Origin: Gammaproteobacteria bacterium
GTDB taxonomy: Bacteria; Pseudomonadota; Gammaproteobacteria; SZUA-21
NCBI GenBank assembly: GCA_027021095.1
Contig: JALUUZ010000443.1
Location: 1-8,134, forward strand
Length of the DNA: 8,134 nucleotides
Direction of reading: 5' to 3'
Shown: in pieces, positions 1 to 6,647 of the stretch
Numbering within the stretch: the first letter of the stretch is position 1
Layout of the letters: every line of letters begins with the position of its first letter
Translations under genes and position numbers: made by a program
The notes under the pieces: generated by a model
What the model was told of the DNA's origin: nothing
Seen by the model: only the letters and a program-made list of their open reading frames with translations
Databases searched by the model: none

Positions 1-517
1 CTGTCCAGCCGGCCACCACCGATGAATCTTCAGGCTCGATATAATAACTGTGTACAAAGTAAAAACGGCTGTGCTGATCGATCTTGTTCCACAACGGGTG
101 TGGCCCGGCCTGCTCGACACTGTTCCAGCCCATGTGCGGGATCTTGTACTGCTGCCGGTCACCGACATCCGCCAGCAGCTGGTCGAAATGATGTACACCG
201 CCACGAATCGCGTTCAGGCCGTCACAGCCGCCGTCCTCGTCGCTGTGCTGCATCAGCACCTGCAGGCCCAGGCACAGCCCCAGGAACGGTTTTGTGCTGA
301 TCGCTTCGGTCAGCGGCTCCAACAGACCACGTTGCTGCAGATGCTGCATCGCCGCACCGATCGCTCCCTGCCCGGGAAACACGATCCGGTCGGCGGCAGC
401 GATCAGTTCCGGCGCCGAGGTCACCACCACCTTGTTGTTGCCCGCGACATGTTCCAGCGCCTTGGCGACAGAGCGCAGATTGCCCATCCCGTAATCAATG
501 ACTGCTATCGTCTGCAT
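1..517 (-). CDS. hisH: Imidazole glycerol phosphate synthase, glutaminase subunit HisH (C-terminus beyond window)
   Basis: HisH is the class-I glutamine amidotransferase subunit that makes ammonia from glutamine and passes it to HisF, which forms IGP and AICAR in histidine biosynthesis in the cytoplasm. The 172 visible residues start MQTIAVIDYGMGNLRS, the family's N-terminus. They contain the nucleophile-elbow motif GLCLG with the catalytic cysteine at residue 82, and near the left edge the HisH signature FVHSYY. The His and Glu of the catalytic triad lie beyond position 1, so the gene is cut by the window and not visibly broken. The ATG is preceded by AGGA about five bases upstream. It lies 68 bases downstream of hisB on the same strand, consistent with one his operon that probably continues leftward (hisA and hisF are usual there, by inference). 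The family assignment is close to certain. Confidence 0.96.
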   Translation of the reverse strand, partial: MQTIAVIDYGMGNLRSVAKALEHVAGNNKVVVTSAPELIAAADRIVFPGQGAIGAAMQHLQQRGLLEPLTEAISTKPFLGLCLGLQVLMQHSDEDGGCDGLNAIRGGVHHFDQLLADVGDRQQYKIPHMGWNSVEQAGPHPLWNKIDQHSRFYFVHSYYIEPEDSSVVAGWT

Positions 518-585
518 GAGTCCTGAATCCTGAATAAAATTCTGCTGGCCTCCATCACATCGCAACCCATGCCGCCTGTCACCGA

Positions 586-1179
586 TCAGTAAACACCTTT
601 GGTAGACGGTGTCTGGCCATGCATACGGGGATCTGCGCTGACTGCCATGCGCAGAGCACGGCCAAAAGCCTTGAACACCGTCTCTGCGATATGGTGTGCA
701 TTAGCGCCACGCAAACAGTCGATATGCAGCGTCGCGCCGGCATGGTTGACGAACCCCTGAAAAAACTCATGCAACAAGTCGGCATCGAAGCTGCCGATCA
801 TCGCACGCTTGAACTCGACCTGGTATTCCAGCCCCGGCCTGCCGGAAAAATCGATCACGACCCTCGACAATGCCTCGTCAAGCGGCACATAGGCATGTCC
901 GTAACGCTGAATACCCTTTTTGTCACCCAGCGCTTTACTGAACGCCTGGCCAAGGCAGATTCCTATGTCCTCCACCGTATGGTGTGCATCGATATGCAGA
1001 TCACCTTTGGCACTGATTCGCAGCGCGATCATGCCATGACGTGCTACCTGGTCGAGCATGTGCTCAAGAAACGGCACACCGGTATCGAGCTCAGCGCTGC
1101 CGTCTCCATCCAGATCGACCCTGACCTTGATTTGGGTTTCAAGAGTATCCCGGCTTACCTCGGCGGTTCTGCTGCTCAT
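586..1179 (-). CDS. hisB: Imidazoleglycerol-phosphate dehydratase HisB, monofunctional
   Basis: This enzyme dehydrates imidazole glycerol phosphate to imidazole acetol phosphate, using manganese bound by paired histidine motifs. The 197-residue protein has the family's usual monofunctional length and lacks the histidinol-phosphatase domain fused to it in enterobacteria. Visible motifs are FLEHMLDQ (residues 37-44), DAHHTVED with H66, H67 and E70, and the repeat-related GANAHHIAE with H162, H163 and E166. These are the metal ligands of the two half-domains. The C-terminus STKGVY matches the conserved family end. The ATG at 1177-1179 has only a weak Shine-Dalgarno sequence. No in-frame alternative gives a better start, because the conserved N-terminal region (EVSRDTLETQI) begins within a few residues. 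It is the first his gene visible, and hisH follows on the same strand. Confidence 0.97.
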   Translation of the reverse strand: MSSRTAEVSRDTLETQIKVRVDLDGDGSAELDTGVPFLEHMLDQVARHGMIALRISAKGDLHIDAHHTVEDIGICLGQAFSKALGDKKGIQRYGHAYVPLDEALSRVVIDFSGRPGLEYQVEFKRAMIGSFDADLLHEFFQGFVNHAGATLHIDCLRGANAHHIAETVFKAFGRALRMAVSADPRMHGQTPSTKGVY

Positions 1180-1212
1180 GATCTGCGTTGATTCAATCCC
1201 GGTTGTTGACAG

Positions 1213-1218
1213 CTTATA
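1213..1218 (-). promoter_or_regulatory. Candidate -10 element upstream of hisB
   Basis: Read on the minus strand this is TATAAG, five of six matches to the sigma-70 -10 consensus, inside the AT-rich string TTCTATAAG. Transcription would start about 27 bases before the hisB ATG. I do not see a good -35 hexamer at 16-18 bases upstream, so the assignment is weak. Transcription could instead enter from further upstream through the structured region at 1254-1341. Confidence 0.25.
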
Positions 1219-1253
1219 GAATACATCGAATAACCATAGGTTTAAACACCCGA

Positions 1254-1341
1254 TAAAATAAAATCCCCGGACCGGCCCCGGTTTGGCCAGCCGACAGGGA
1301 TCGAACCTGTTCCCACAAACCTGTCATGGATGTTTCCGACA
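1254..1341 (-). other. Structured non-coding region in hisB leader orientation, with a tRNA T-arm-like hairpin
   Basis: On the minus strand three stem-loops follow one another. The first (1341-1322) pairs TGTC and GGA with TCC and GACA around loop AACA, with a two-base bulge. The second (1310-1294) pairs ACAGG with CCTGT around TTCGATC, exactly a tRNA TPsiC arm in stem length, loop length and sequence. The third pairs GGCTGGCC (1292-1285) with GGCCGGTC (1277-1270), including two G-U pairs. It is followed after CGGGG by a T-rich tract ATTTTATTTTAT (1264-1253). The T-arm is also followed by an acceptor-like end finishing in CCA, but I could not build a D-arm, anticodon arm or matching 5' acceptor strand, so it is not an intact tRNA. 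It may be a tRNA 3'-end remnant, a hisB leader with an imperfect terminator, or chance. No leader peptide with a histidine run is visible. Confidence 0.35.
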
Positions 1342-1424
1342 CGTCAACCCAACCATCAGGCTGCACGCTATGCTTCCGGAGACTGATAAATGTCCAAATA
1401 TTATTCAAAATCCGCGTGAACGGC

Positions 1425-1452
1425 TTCCATGTCTGCATTCAATGGCTATGAT
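1425..1452 (+). promoter_or_regulatory. Candidate sigma-70 promoter of putA
   Basis: TATGAT at 1447-1452 matches five of six -10 consensus positions. Sixteen bases upstream TTCCAT (1425-1430) is a poor -35. The start site would fall near 1459, leaving a leader of about 40 bases before the putA ATG. A weak -35 would suit an activator-dependent promoter, but no operator is recognisable. This is a pattern match only. Confidence 0.35.
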
Positions 1453-1497
1453 TAGAGTAAAACCCCACCTGACTCAGTAACACGCAACGGACATCGC

Positions 1498-4400
1498 ATG
1501 ACAGCAGAGCTTGACTCGAAATTCAGCGCCAGGGCAGCGATCCGCAGTGCCTGGCTTGCTGATGAAACCAGCTACGTCGAAAAACTGGTGCCAATGGCGG
1601 AAATGCCGCCGCAGGCCACCAGCCAGGTCATGCGTTTTGCGCAAAAACTGATAAGCGTCAGCCGCGAAAAATTTTTTCGCCAAGGCGGACTCGACGCCTT
1701 TTTACAGGAGTACGACCTGTCTTCCCAGGAAGGTGTCACCTTGATGTGCCTGGCAGAAGCCCTGCTGCGGATTCCGGACAACGACACCGCCAACCGGCTG
1801 ATTCAGGACAAGCTTGCCAGCGCAGACTGGTCGACCCACCTGGGGGCCAGCCATTCGCTGTTCGTCAACGCCTCGACCTGGGGACTGATGCTGACCGGCC
1901 AAGTGGTCTCGTTCGATGAAGACGCACATGACCTGAAAAAATTCTTTAAACGCCTGGCCAACCGCAGTGGCGAACCACTGATCCGGCTGGCGCTGAAAGA
2001 GGCGATGCAGATCATGGCCCGCCAGTTCGTGATGGGGAAGACCATCGAGGAAGCCATTTCCCGTGCCAAGTCTCACTATGGCCAGCACTGCCTGTTTTCG
2101 TTCGATATGCTCGGCGAAGCGGCGGTCACCAACCAGGATGCTGAAAACTACTTCGACCGCTACCGAGAGTCGATCACCGAAATCGCCAGCCGCTACCCGC
2201 CCTCGGAAGAAGATTTTTCGTTACCGGTCGAGCGCCCCGGGGTCTCGATCAAGCTGTCTGCCCTGCATCCGCGCCTGGAAATCACCCAGCGCCAGCGCGT
2301 ACTCAAGGAAATCATGCCCAAGGTAAAACAGCTCTGCCTGCTGGCGATGGATGCCAACATCGGCATCACACTCGACGCCGAGGAATCCGGCCTGCTCGAA
2401 CTGCAGCTCGACATCTTTGAATCGCTGTTTGCACAGCCTGAATTCGCGGATTGGTCCGGCCTTGGCATCGCGGTCCAGGCCTACCAGAAAAGGGCCTATC
2501 CATTGATTCAATGGCTGGCTGGCCTGGCCGAAGAACACAACAAGATGATCATGGTGCGCCTGGTCAAAGGCGCCTACTGGGACACGGAGATAAAACATGC
2601 GCAGCTGGCGGGACTGGAATCCTACCCGGTATTCACCCGTAAAGTCTGTACCGATATTTCGTACCTGGCCTGTACGCGCCTGCTGAGTGAGCACACCAGT
2701 CTGCTCTATCCCCAGTTCGCCACGCACAATGCGTTTACACTGGCGGCGGTCTCTGAAATCATGCAAAACAAGGGGCTATACGAGTTCCAGCGTCTGCATG
2801 GCATGGGGGACTCAGTATTTGCCGCGTTGCTCGACAACGACACCTCGTTCCCGGTACGGGTCTACGCACCGGTAGGCAGTCATCAAAGCCTGCTGCCCTA
2901 CCTGGTCCGCAGGCTGCTGGAAAACGGCGCCAACACGTCGTTCCTGAACCGCTTCGCCGACCGCGAGGCCGATATTGCGGACCTGATCAGGCCGCCGGTC
3001 GAAACACTCAGGAAACTCGACCAGGTCCCGCACCCCGATATCCCGTTGCCACCGGCACTGTACGGGGAAACCCGCCTGAACGCCAAGGGATACAACCTCG
3101 ACAACCCGGACAGCTGCCAGGCCTTTGAGCAAGCCGCACTGGCACCACTCGACTATGCTGCAAGCTGCCTGGTCGATGGTGAAGAACTGGGAGAACGTCC
3201 ATGCACCGTCACCAATCCGGCCAATACAGACGAGCACCTGGGCAGCTACCTGCAGGCCAATGACACGATCACCACGGCAGCCTATGCGGCCGCCTTGGCG
3301 GCAAGGCCGCAATGGCAGGCCACCCCTGTCATGCAACGCTGCGAATACCTGGAAAACCTGGCCACGCTGATCGAAGAACACGACCACCAGCTGGTGACAC
3401 TGATCGTCAAAGAAGGCGGCCGCTGCATCCCGGACGCGCTGGCGGAAATTCGTGAAGCGGTGGACTACTGCCGCTACTACGCCCAGCAGGCCCGTGCACT
3501 GTTCGCTCAAAGCAGCCGGCTTACCGGTCCGACCGGCGAAATCAACGAACTCAGCTGGCATGGCCGCGGGGTGTTTCTCTGTCTCAGCCCGTGGAACTTT
3601 CCGCTGGCGATCTTTCTCGGTCAACTCAGCGCCGCGCTGGTCGCCGGCAACACGGTCATCGCCAAGCCGGCACGCCAAACCAGCCTGACCGCCTGGTATA
3701 CCGTCAGGCTTTGCCACCAGGCAGGCTTTCCACCGTCAGTGCTGCAGTTGCTGCTTGGCAGTGGCGCCGGTATCGCCCGTTCGCTGCTGGCACAAGACGC
3801 GCTGGCCGGGATCGCCTTTACCGGCTCGACTGAGACCGCAGCCCTGCTGCAACGTCAACTGGCGAACCGGCCCGGCGCGATCCTGCCGTTTATCGCTGAA
3901 ACCGGCGGCCAGAACGCGATGATCGCCGACAGCTCGGCACTGCTCGAACAACTGGTCAAAGACGTCATCAGTTCTGCTTTCAACAGCGCCGGCCAGCGCT
4001 GCTCCGCGCTGCGGGTACTGTTTCTGCAACAGGAGATCAGCGAGCGTTTCTGTGAAATGTTACGCGGTGCAATCGCGACGCTGACCATCGGCGACCCGGC
4101 GCTGATCAGCACTGACATAGGCCCGGTAATCGATCAGCAGGCACGACAGCGCCTGCAGCAGCATATCGAACTGATGAGTGAAAAGGCCGAAGTGATACAC
4201 CATGGAAAACTTCCTGCCACGCTGCCGCCCGGACACTTTATTCCCCCGACAGTCTTCGAAATAGAAGAGATCGGGCAATTGCAGGAGGAGATATTCGGAC
4301 CGGTGCTGCACCTGGTCCGATTCGAAGCCGGCCAACTAGACGAGGTGGTGGATGCGATCAACAACACGGGCTACGGCCTGACCCTCGGAATCCACAGCCG

Positions 4401-4644
4401 GATCGAGACGGTCATCAGGCAGGTTCTCAACCGTGCAAGGGTCGGAAACATCTATGTCAACCGCAACATGATCGGCGCCCTGGTCGGCGTCCAGCCATTC
4501 GGCGGCGAGGGCTTGTCGGGGACCGGGCCTAAAGCCGGTGGCCCGAACTACCTGCAGGCGTTTGCGGTCGAGCGCGCGCTGTCGGTCAACACCACGGCGA
4601 TCGGGGGCAATACCAGCCTGATGTCACTAAAGGAGGATCATTAG
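1498..4644 (+). CDS. putA: Bifunctional proline dehydrogenase / L-glutamate gamma-semialdehyde dehydrogenase PutA (short type)
   Basis: PutA oxidises proline to P5C with FAD, passing electrons to the membrane quinone pool, then oxidises glutamate semialdehyde to glutamate with NAD, channelling the intermediate. The 1048 residues carry an N-terminal helical arm, then the PRODH barrel: MVRLVKGAYWD at 352-362, EFQRLHGMGD at 429-438, and LVRRLLENGAN at 469-479, whose paired arginines R471 and R472 bind the proline carboxylate in this family. The ALDH domain shows PWNFP (698-702), FTGST (774-778), catalytic Glu801 in AETGGQNA and Cys835 in FNSAGQRCSA, spaced as usual, and PFGGEGLSGTGPKAGG from residue 1000. 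It begins directly with the PRODH region: there is no ribbon-helix-helix domain as in E. coli PutA (1320 residues) and no extra C-terminal domain, so it should not be its own repressor. The ribosome site before the ATG is modest (AACGGA). The gene is convergent with the pip-dtd cluster. Confidence 0.98.
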   Translation: MTAELDSKFSARAAIRSAWLADETSYVEKLVPMAEMPPQATSQVMRFAQKLISVSREKFFRQGGLDAFLQEYDLSSQEGVTLMCLAEALLRIPDNDTANRLIQDKLASADWSTHLGASHSLFVNASTWGLMLTGQVVSFDEDAHDLKKFFKRLANRSGEPLIRLALKEAMQIMARQFVMGKTIEEAISRAKSHYGQHCLFSFDMLGEAAVTNQDAENYFDRYRESITEIASRYPPSEEDFSLPVERPGVSIKLSALHPRLEITQRQRVLKEIMPKVKQLCLLAMDANIGITLDAEESGLLELQLDIFESLFAQPEFADWSGLGIAVQAYQKRAYPLIQWLAGLAEEHNKMIMVRLVKGAYWDTEIKHAQLAGLESYPVFTRKVCTDISYLACTRLLSEHTSLLYPQFATHNAFTLAAVSEIMQNKGLYEFQRLHGMGDSVFAALLDNDTSFPVRVYAPVGSHQSLLPYLVRRLLENGANTSFLNRFADREADIADLIRPPVETLRKLDQVPHPDIPLPPALYGETRLNAKGYNLDNPDSCQAFEQAALAPLDYAASCLVDGEELGERPCTVTNPANTDEHLGSYLQANDTITTAAYAAALAARPQWQATPVMQRCEYLENLATLIEEHDHQLVTLIVKEGGRCIPDALAEIREAVDYCRYYAQQARALFAQSSRLTGPTGEINELSWHGRGVFLCLSPWNFPLAIFLGQLSAALVAGNTVIAKPARQTSLTAWYTVRLCHQAGFPPSVLQLLLGSGAGIARSLLAQDALAGIAFTGSTETAALLQRQLANRPGAILPFIAETGGQNAMIADSSALLEQLVKDVISSAFNSAGQRCSALRVLFLQQEISERFCEMLRGAIATLTIGDPALISTDIGPVIDQQARQRLQQHIELMSEKAEVIHHGKLPATLPPGHFIPPTVFEIEEIGQLQEEIFGPVLHLVRFEAGQLDEVVDAINNTGYGLTLGIHSRIETVIRQVLNRARVGNIYVNRNMIGALVGVQPFGGEGLSGTGPKAGGPNYLQAFAVERALSVNTTAIGGNTSLMSLKEDH

Positions 4645-4742
4645 TGCCGAAACAGGATGCCGTTGTACGCGCCGGCATCACCCAAACCACGCGCCTTCAC
4701 ACATGCGGATGGATGCCGTTCAACTGCTGCCCAGGCTCTTGA
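4644..4742 (+). CDS. Possible 32-residue ORF coupled to the putA stop (uncertain)
   Basis: The last codons of putA contain AAAGGAGG (AGGAGG at 4631-4636), the strongest Shine-Dalgarno sequence in the window. Seven bases later a GTG at 4644-4646 overlaps the last base of the putA TAG stop. It opens a frame of 32 residues beginning VPKQDAVVRAGITQ, ending at TGA 4740-4742. I recognise no domain, signal peptide or membrane segment. Its 3' end overlaps the end of the opposing gene at 4720. It could be a coupled small protein, the stub of a lost downstream gene, or chance, since the purine run also encodes the K-E-D part of the PutA tail. Confidence 0.2.
   Translation: MPKQDAVVRAGITQTTRLHTCGWMPFNCCPGS
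4656..4679. other. Stem-loop at the convergent putA / membrane-protein gene junction
   Basis: GATGCCG (4656-4662) pairs perfectly with CGGCATC (4673-4679) around a ten-base loop, just after the putA stop and just beyond the 3' end of the opposing gene. The position would suit a bidirectional transcript end. However, neither strand has a T-tract after the stem, so this is not a canonical intrinsic terminator. It may only be an mRNA-stabilising hairpin or chance. Confidence 0.25.
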
Positions 4743-5136
4743 AATAAGCCGTGACCTCAGGCAGCTGCCGCTTGGCAAACGAGGTACTCTTGATACGAAT
4801 AGGCTCTCCAAGCGCTGCGCAGTAAATCAGAATCTCGGTGCCACGTATATCCACTTTGACGATATCCTCGAGCAGCACGATCTTCGAACGGCCGACCGGA
4901 AAACGCCGGTACTCGAAACTGTCGGCATAGATCGTCAGGCAGGGCCGGCCGGTGAAATAGCCCCAGAAAAAGACACCGATAAAGAATGGAATCAACGCCA
5001 GGTTCAATGAACCGGAGACTTTGTGCAAGTAGAAATAGATATAGGCTGCCACCGCCAGGCTCAGCAGCACAGCAAGGCCGTACAGCGTATACTGTATACT
5101 GTACGGAAAACTCTGTAATACACGTGACTCCCTCAT
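4720..5136 (-). CDS. Small two-TM membrane protein with PH-like C-terminal region, function unknown
   Basis: With the ATG at 5134-5136 this encodes 138 residues. Two hydrophobic segments (about 18-37 and 44-61) form a membrane hairpin. They are followed by a soluble tail with alternating beta-like strands and a closing helix (LTIYADSFEYRRF, SKIVLLEDIVKVDI, then LPEVTAYFKSL at the end). This two-TM plus small beta domain layout resembles bacterial PH-like membrane proteins (YcxB/DUF304-like shape). That is a resemblance in architecture, not an established match. The frame stays open upstream to a GTG at 5226, but the extra 30 residues look non-coding and no Shine-Dalgarno precedes that GTG. 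The ATG has a modest GGA six bases upstream. It is the last gene of the pip-dtd cluster, 97 bases after dtd, and converges on putA. No functional residues are recognisable. Confidence 0.75.
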   Translation of the reverse strand: MRESRVLQSFPYSIQYTLYGLAVLLSLAVAAYIYFYLHKVSGSLNLALIPFFIGVFFWGYFTGRPCLTIYADSFEYRRFPVGRSKIVLLEDIVKVDIRGTEILIYCAALGEPIRIKSTSFAKRQLPEVTAYFKSLGSS

Positions 5137-5233
5137 TATTATCCGGTTTTTGCCAATAACCCCTTTTCCCGAGGTTAACAAAATCACCACACTCCAACAA
5201 GAGGCGGCAGGTTGCGTCGTAGGCACACTGACT

Positions 5234-5680
5234 CTATGAAACCCTGCTCTGCAACCAGAAGGTCACCGGTCCATCATTGGTCAGACTGACCTGCATGTTC
5301 GCACCAAACTTCCCGCTGGCTACCGTATGATGGGCCTGCCTGGCCAGCGCCGTAAAATACTCGAACAACCGCTGCCCCTTGTCCGGCGGCGCCGCGGTGC
5401 TGAACCCGGGACGCCTGCCCTTGCGGGTATCGGCGGCAAGCGTAAACTGGGGCACGATCAGCAGACCTCCGTCCGCCTCGACGAGACTGTGGTTCATCCT
5501 GCCTGATCGATCCTCGAACACCCGGTAGCCCAACACCCGCTGCAACAACTGCTGTGCGCTGTGCTGCGTATCTTCCTTTTCCACACCAAGGAATACCAGC
5601 AGCCCTTGACCGATACGGCCTATACACTGCTGACCGACCTCGACCTTTGCATGACTGACCCGCTGGAGCAGTGCAATCAT
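5234..5680 (-). CDS. dtd: D-aminoacyl-tRNA deacylase Dtd
   Basis: Dtd hydrolyses D-amino acids (and glycine misloaded on tRNA-Ala) from tRNAs, a chiral proofreading step in the cytoplasm. The 148-residue length is typical. The N-terminus MIALLQRVSHAKVEV is the family start. The active-site motif PQFTLAADTRKGRRPGF (77-93) includes Thr80, and the cross-subunit Gly-cisPro motif appears as NDGPVTF with G137-P138. The first residue of the SQFTL motif is Pro here, a substitution I regard as ordinary among proteobacteria from memory. The start codon overlaps the pip stop in an ATGA arrangement. No Shine-Dalgarno precedes it, so translation is probably coupled to pip. Confidence 0.97.
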   Translation of the reverse strand: MIALLQRVSHAKVEVGQQCIGRIGQGLLVFLGVEKEDTQHSAQQLLQRVLGYRVFEDRSGRMNHSLVEADGGLLIVPQFTLAADTRKGRRPGFSTAAPPDKGQRLFEYFTALARQAHHTVASGKFGANMQVSLTNDGPVTFWLQSRVS

Positions 5681-6630
5681 TGTAAACGCTGCGCCATCGT
5701 CTCGACAGCTTTGACCAGTTCGGCCAGCGTCGGCTTCTCTGTCGCGGCATGGCCGACGCCGGGCACCACGTTCAACTCTGAACCAGGCCAGTGCTGATGC
5801 AGCAGCAACGCCTGTTCCAACGGACAGATCATGTCATACTGCCCATGCACGATGATCCCTGGAATCCCGGCGAGCCGGTGCATGTTCTGCAGCACCTGGT
5901 TTTCACCGATAAAGCACCGGTTCGCCATATAGTGCGCCTCGAGACAGGCCAGGGCCAGGGCACTGGAACTGTTGAACTTGCTGCGAAGGCCGGAGTCGTC
6001 CGCCACCAGGGTCGCACAATGCGCCTCCCAGGCTGCCCAGTGCTTGGCAGCCGCCATGCGTTTGAGTTCGTCCGCCCCGGTCAGCAGATGTTGATAATAG
6101 TAACCGACGATGTCCTTCTGCCGGTGTGCCGGAACCAGGCTGACAAACCGCTGCCACTGCCGCGGATAAAAACGCCCGGCCCCGGACTGAAAAAACCAGT
6201 CGATATCGCGTTGGCGTGCGAGGAAGACACCACGCAGCACCATCCCGAGCACATGCTGCGGATAGGCCTGTGCATACAACAATGCCAGCGTCGAACCCCA
6301 TGAGCCGCCAAACAGCATCCACTGCCTGATACCAAGCCGGTTGCGGATCAACTCGATATCCTCGACCAGGTGCTGAGTGGTATTGTTCTGCAAGCCGACG
6401 TGCGGCCGCGAACGCCCGCAGCCGCGCTGATCGAACAGCACGATCCGGAACACGTTTGGATCGAAGTACTGGCGGTTGAACGCCGCACAGCCGCCGCCGG
6501 GCCCGCCATGCAGATAAAGCACCGCCAGGCCCTGCTCATTACCCGACTCTTCGACATACAAGGTATGTACTGCATCCACCTGCCAGTGGTAGGTCCTGTA
6601 CGGCCTGATCGCCGGAAACAATACCGTCAT
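5677..6630 (-). CDS. pip: Prolyl aminopeptidase (proline iminopeptidase), alpha/beta hydrolase family S33
   Basis: This cytoplasmic serine peptidase removes N-terminal proline from short peptides. The 317 residues show the oxyanion-hole motif HGGPGGG (41-47), FDQRGCGRS (66-74), the nucleophile elbow GGSWGS with Ser110, the acid in HGQYDMICP at Asp266, and the base in GVGHAATE at His294. The triad positions coincide with those I recall for the Xanthomonas enzyme. The helical cap lies between about residues 136 and 240 and contains WEAHCATL-type cap sequence. The ATG is preceded by GGAGAG about four bases upstream. The gene starts 17 bases after the upstream membrane-protein gene and overlaps dtd by four bases, so the three are probably co-transcribed. 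The product of its reaction, free proline, is the substrate of PutA encoded close by on the other strand; a shared pathway is inferred. Confidence 0.97.
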   Translation of the reverse strand: MTVLFPAIRPYRTYHWQVDAVHTLYVEESGNEQGLAVLYLHGGPGGGCAAFNRQYFDPNVFRIVLFDQRGCGRSRPHVGLQNNTTQHLVEDIELIRNRLGIRQWMLFGGSWGSTLALLYAQAYPQHVLGMVLRGVFLARQRDIDWFFQSGAGRFYPRQWQRFVSLVPAHRQKDIVGYYYQHLLTGADELKRMAAAKHWAAWEAHCATLVADDSGLRSKFNSSSALALACLEAHYMANRCFIGENQVLQNMHRLAGIPGIIVHGQYDMICPLEQALLLHQHWPGSELNVVPGVGHAATEKPTLAELVKAVETMAQRLQ

Positions 6631-6647
6631 CGCCTCTCCAACCCGGA

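Noticed and set aside
619..1191. Plus-strand frame of 190 residues
   Set aside because: It lies antisense across hisB, whose metal-binding motifs are unmistakable. The opposite-strand product has no recognisable motif or ribosome site.
1285..1380. Complete tRNA gene on the minus strand
   Set aside because: Only the T-arm and a CCA-like end fit. There is no D-arm, no anticodon arm with a proper loop, and no full 5' acceptor partner.
1214..1438. Minus-strand frame of 74 residues upstream of hisB, considered as a his leader peptide
   Set aside because: There is no run of histidine codons, it is too long for a leader peptide, and no convincing ribosome site precedes it.
2812..3717. Minus-strand frame of 301 residues inside putA
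   Set aside because: It is a shadow of the GC-rich putA coding frame. The sense strand shows continuous PRODH and ALDH motifs and the antisense product is low-complexity and unfamiliar.
4657..5010. Plus-strand frame of 117 residues after putA
   Set aside because: Most of it is antisense to the two-TM protein gene, whose hydrophobic segments look like real coding sequence. Its composition is unlike a protein.
5088..5105. Short tandem GTATACT repeats resembling an operator
   Set aside because: They lie inside the two-TM protein gene and encode part of SIQYTLY. They do not match the LexA CTG-N10-CAG spacing.
5274..5750. Minus-strand frame of 158 residues overlapping dtd and pip
   Set aside because: It is an alternate frame of two clearly identified genes on the same strand, with Arg/Gly/Ala-rich shadow composition.
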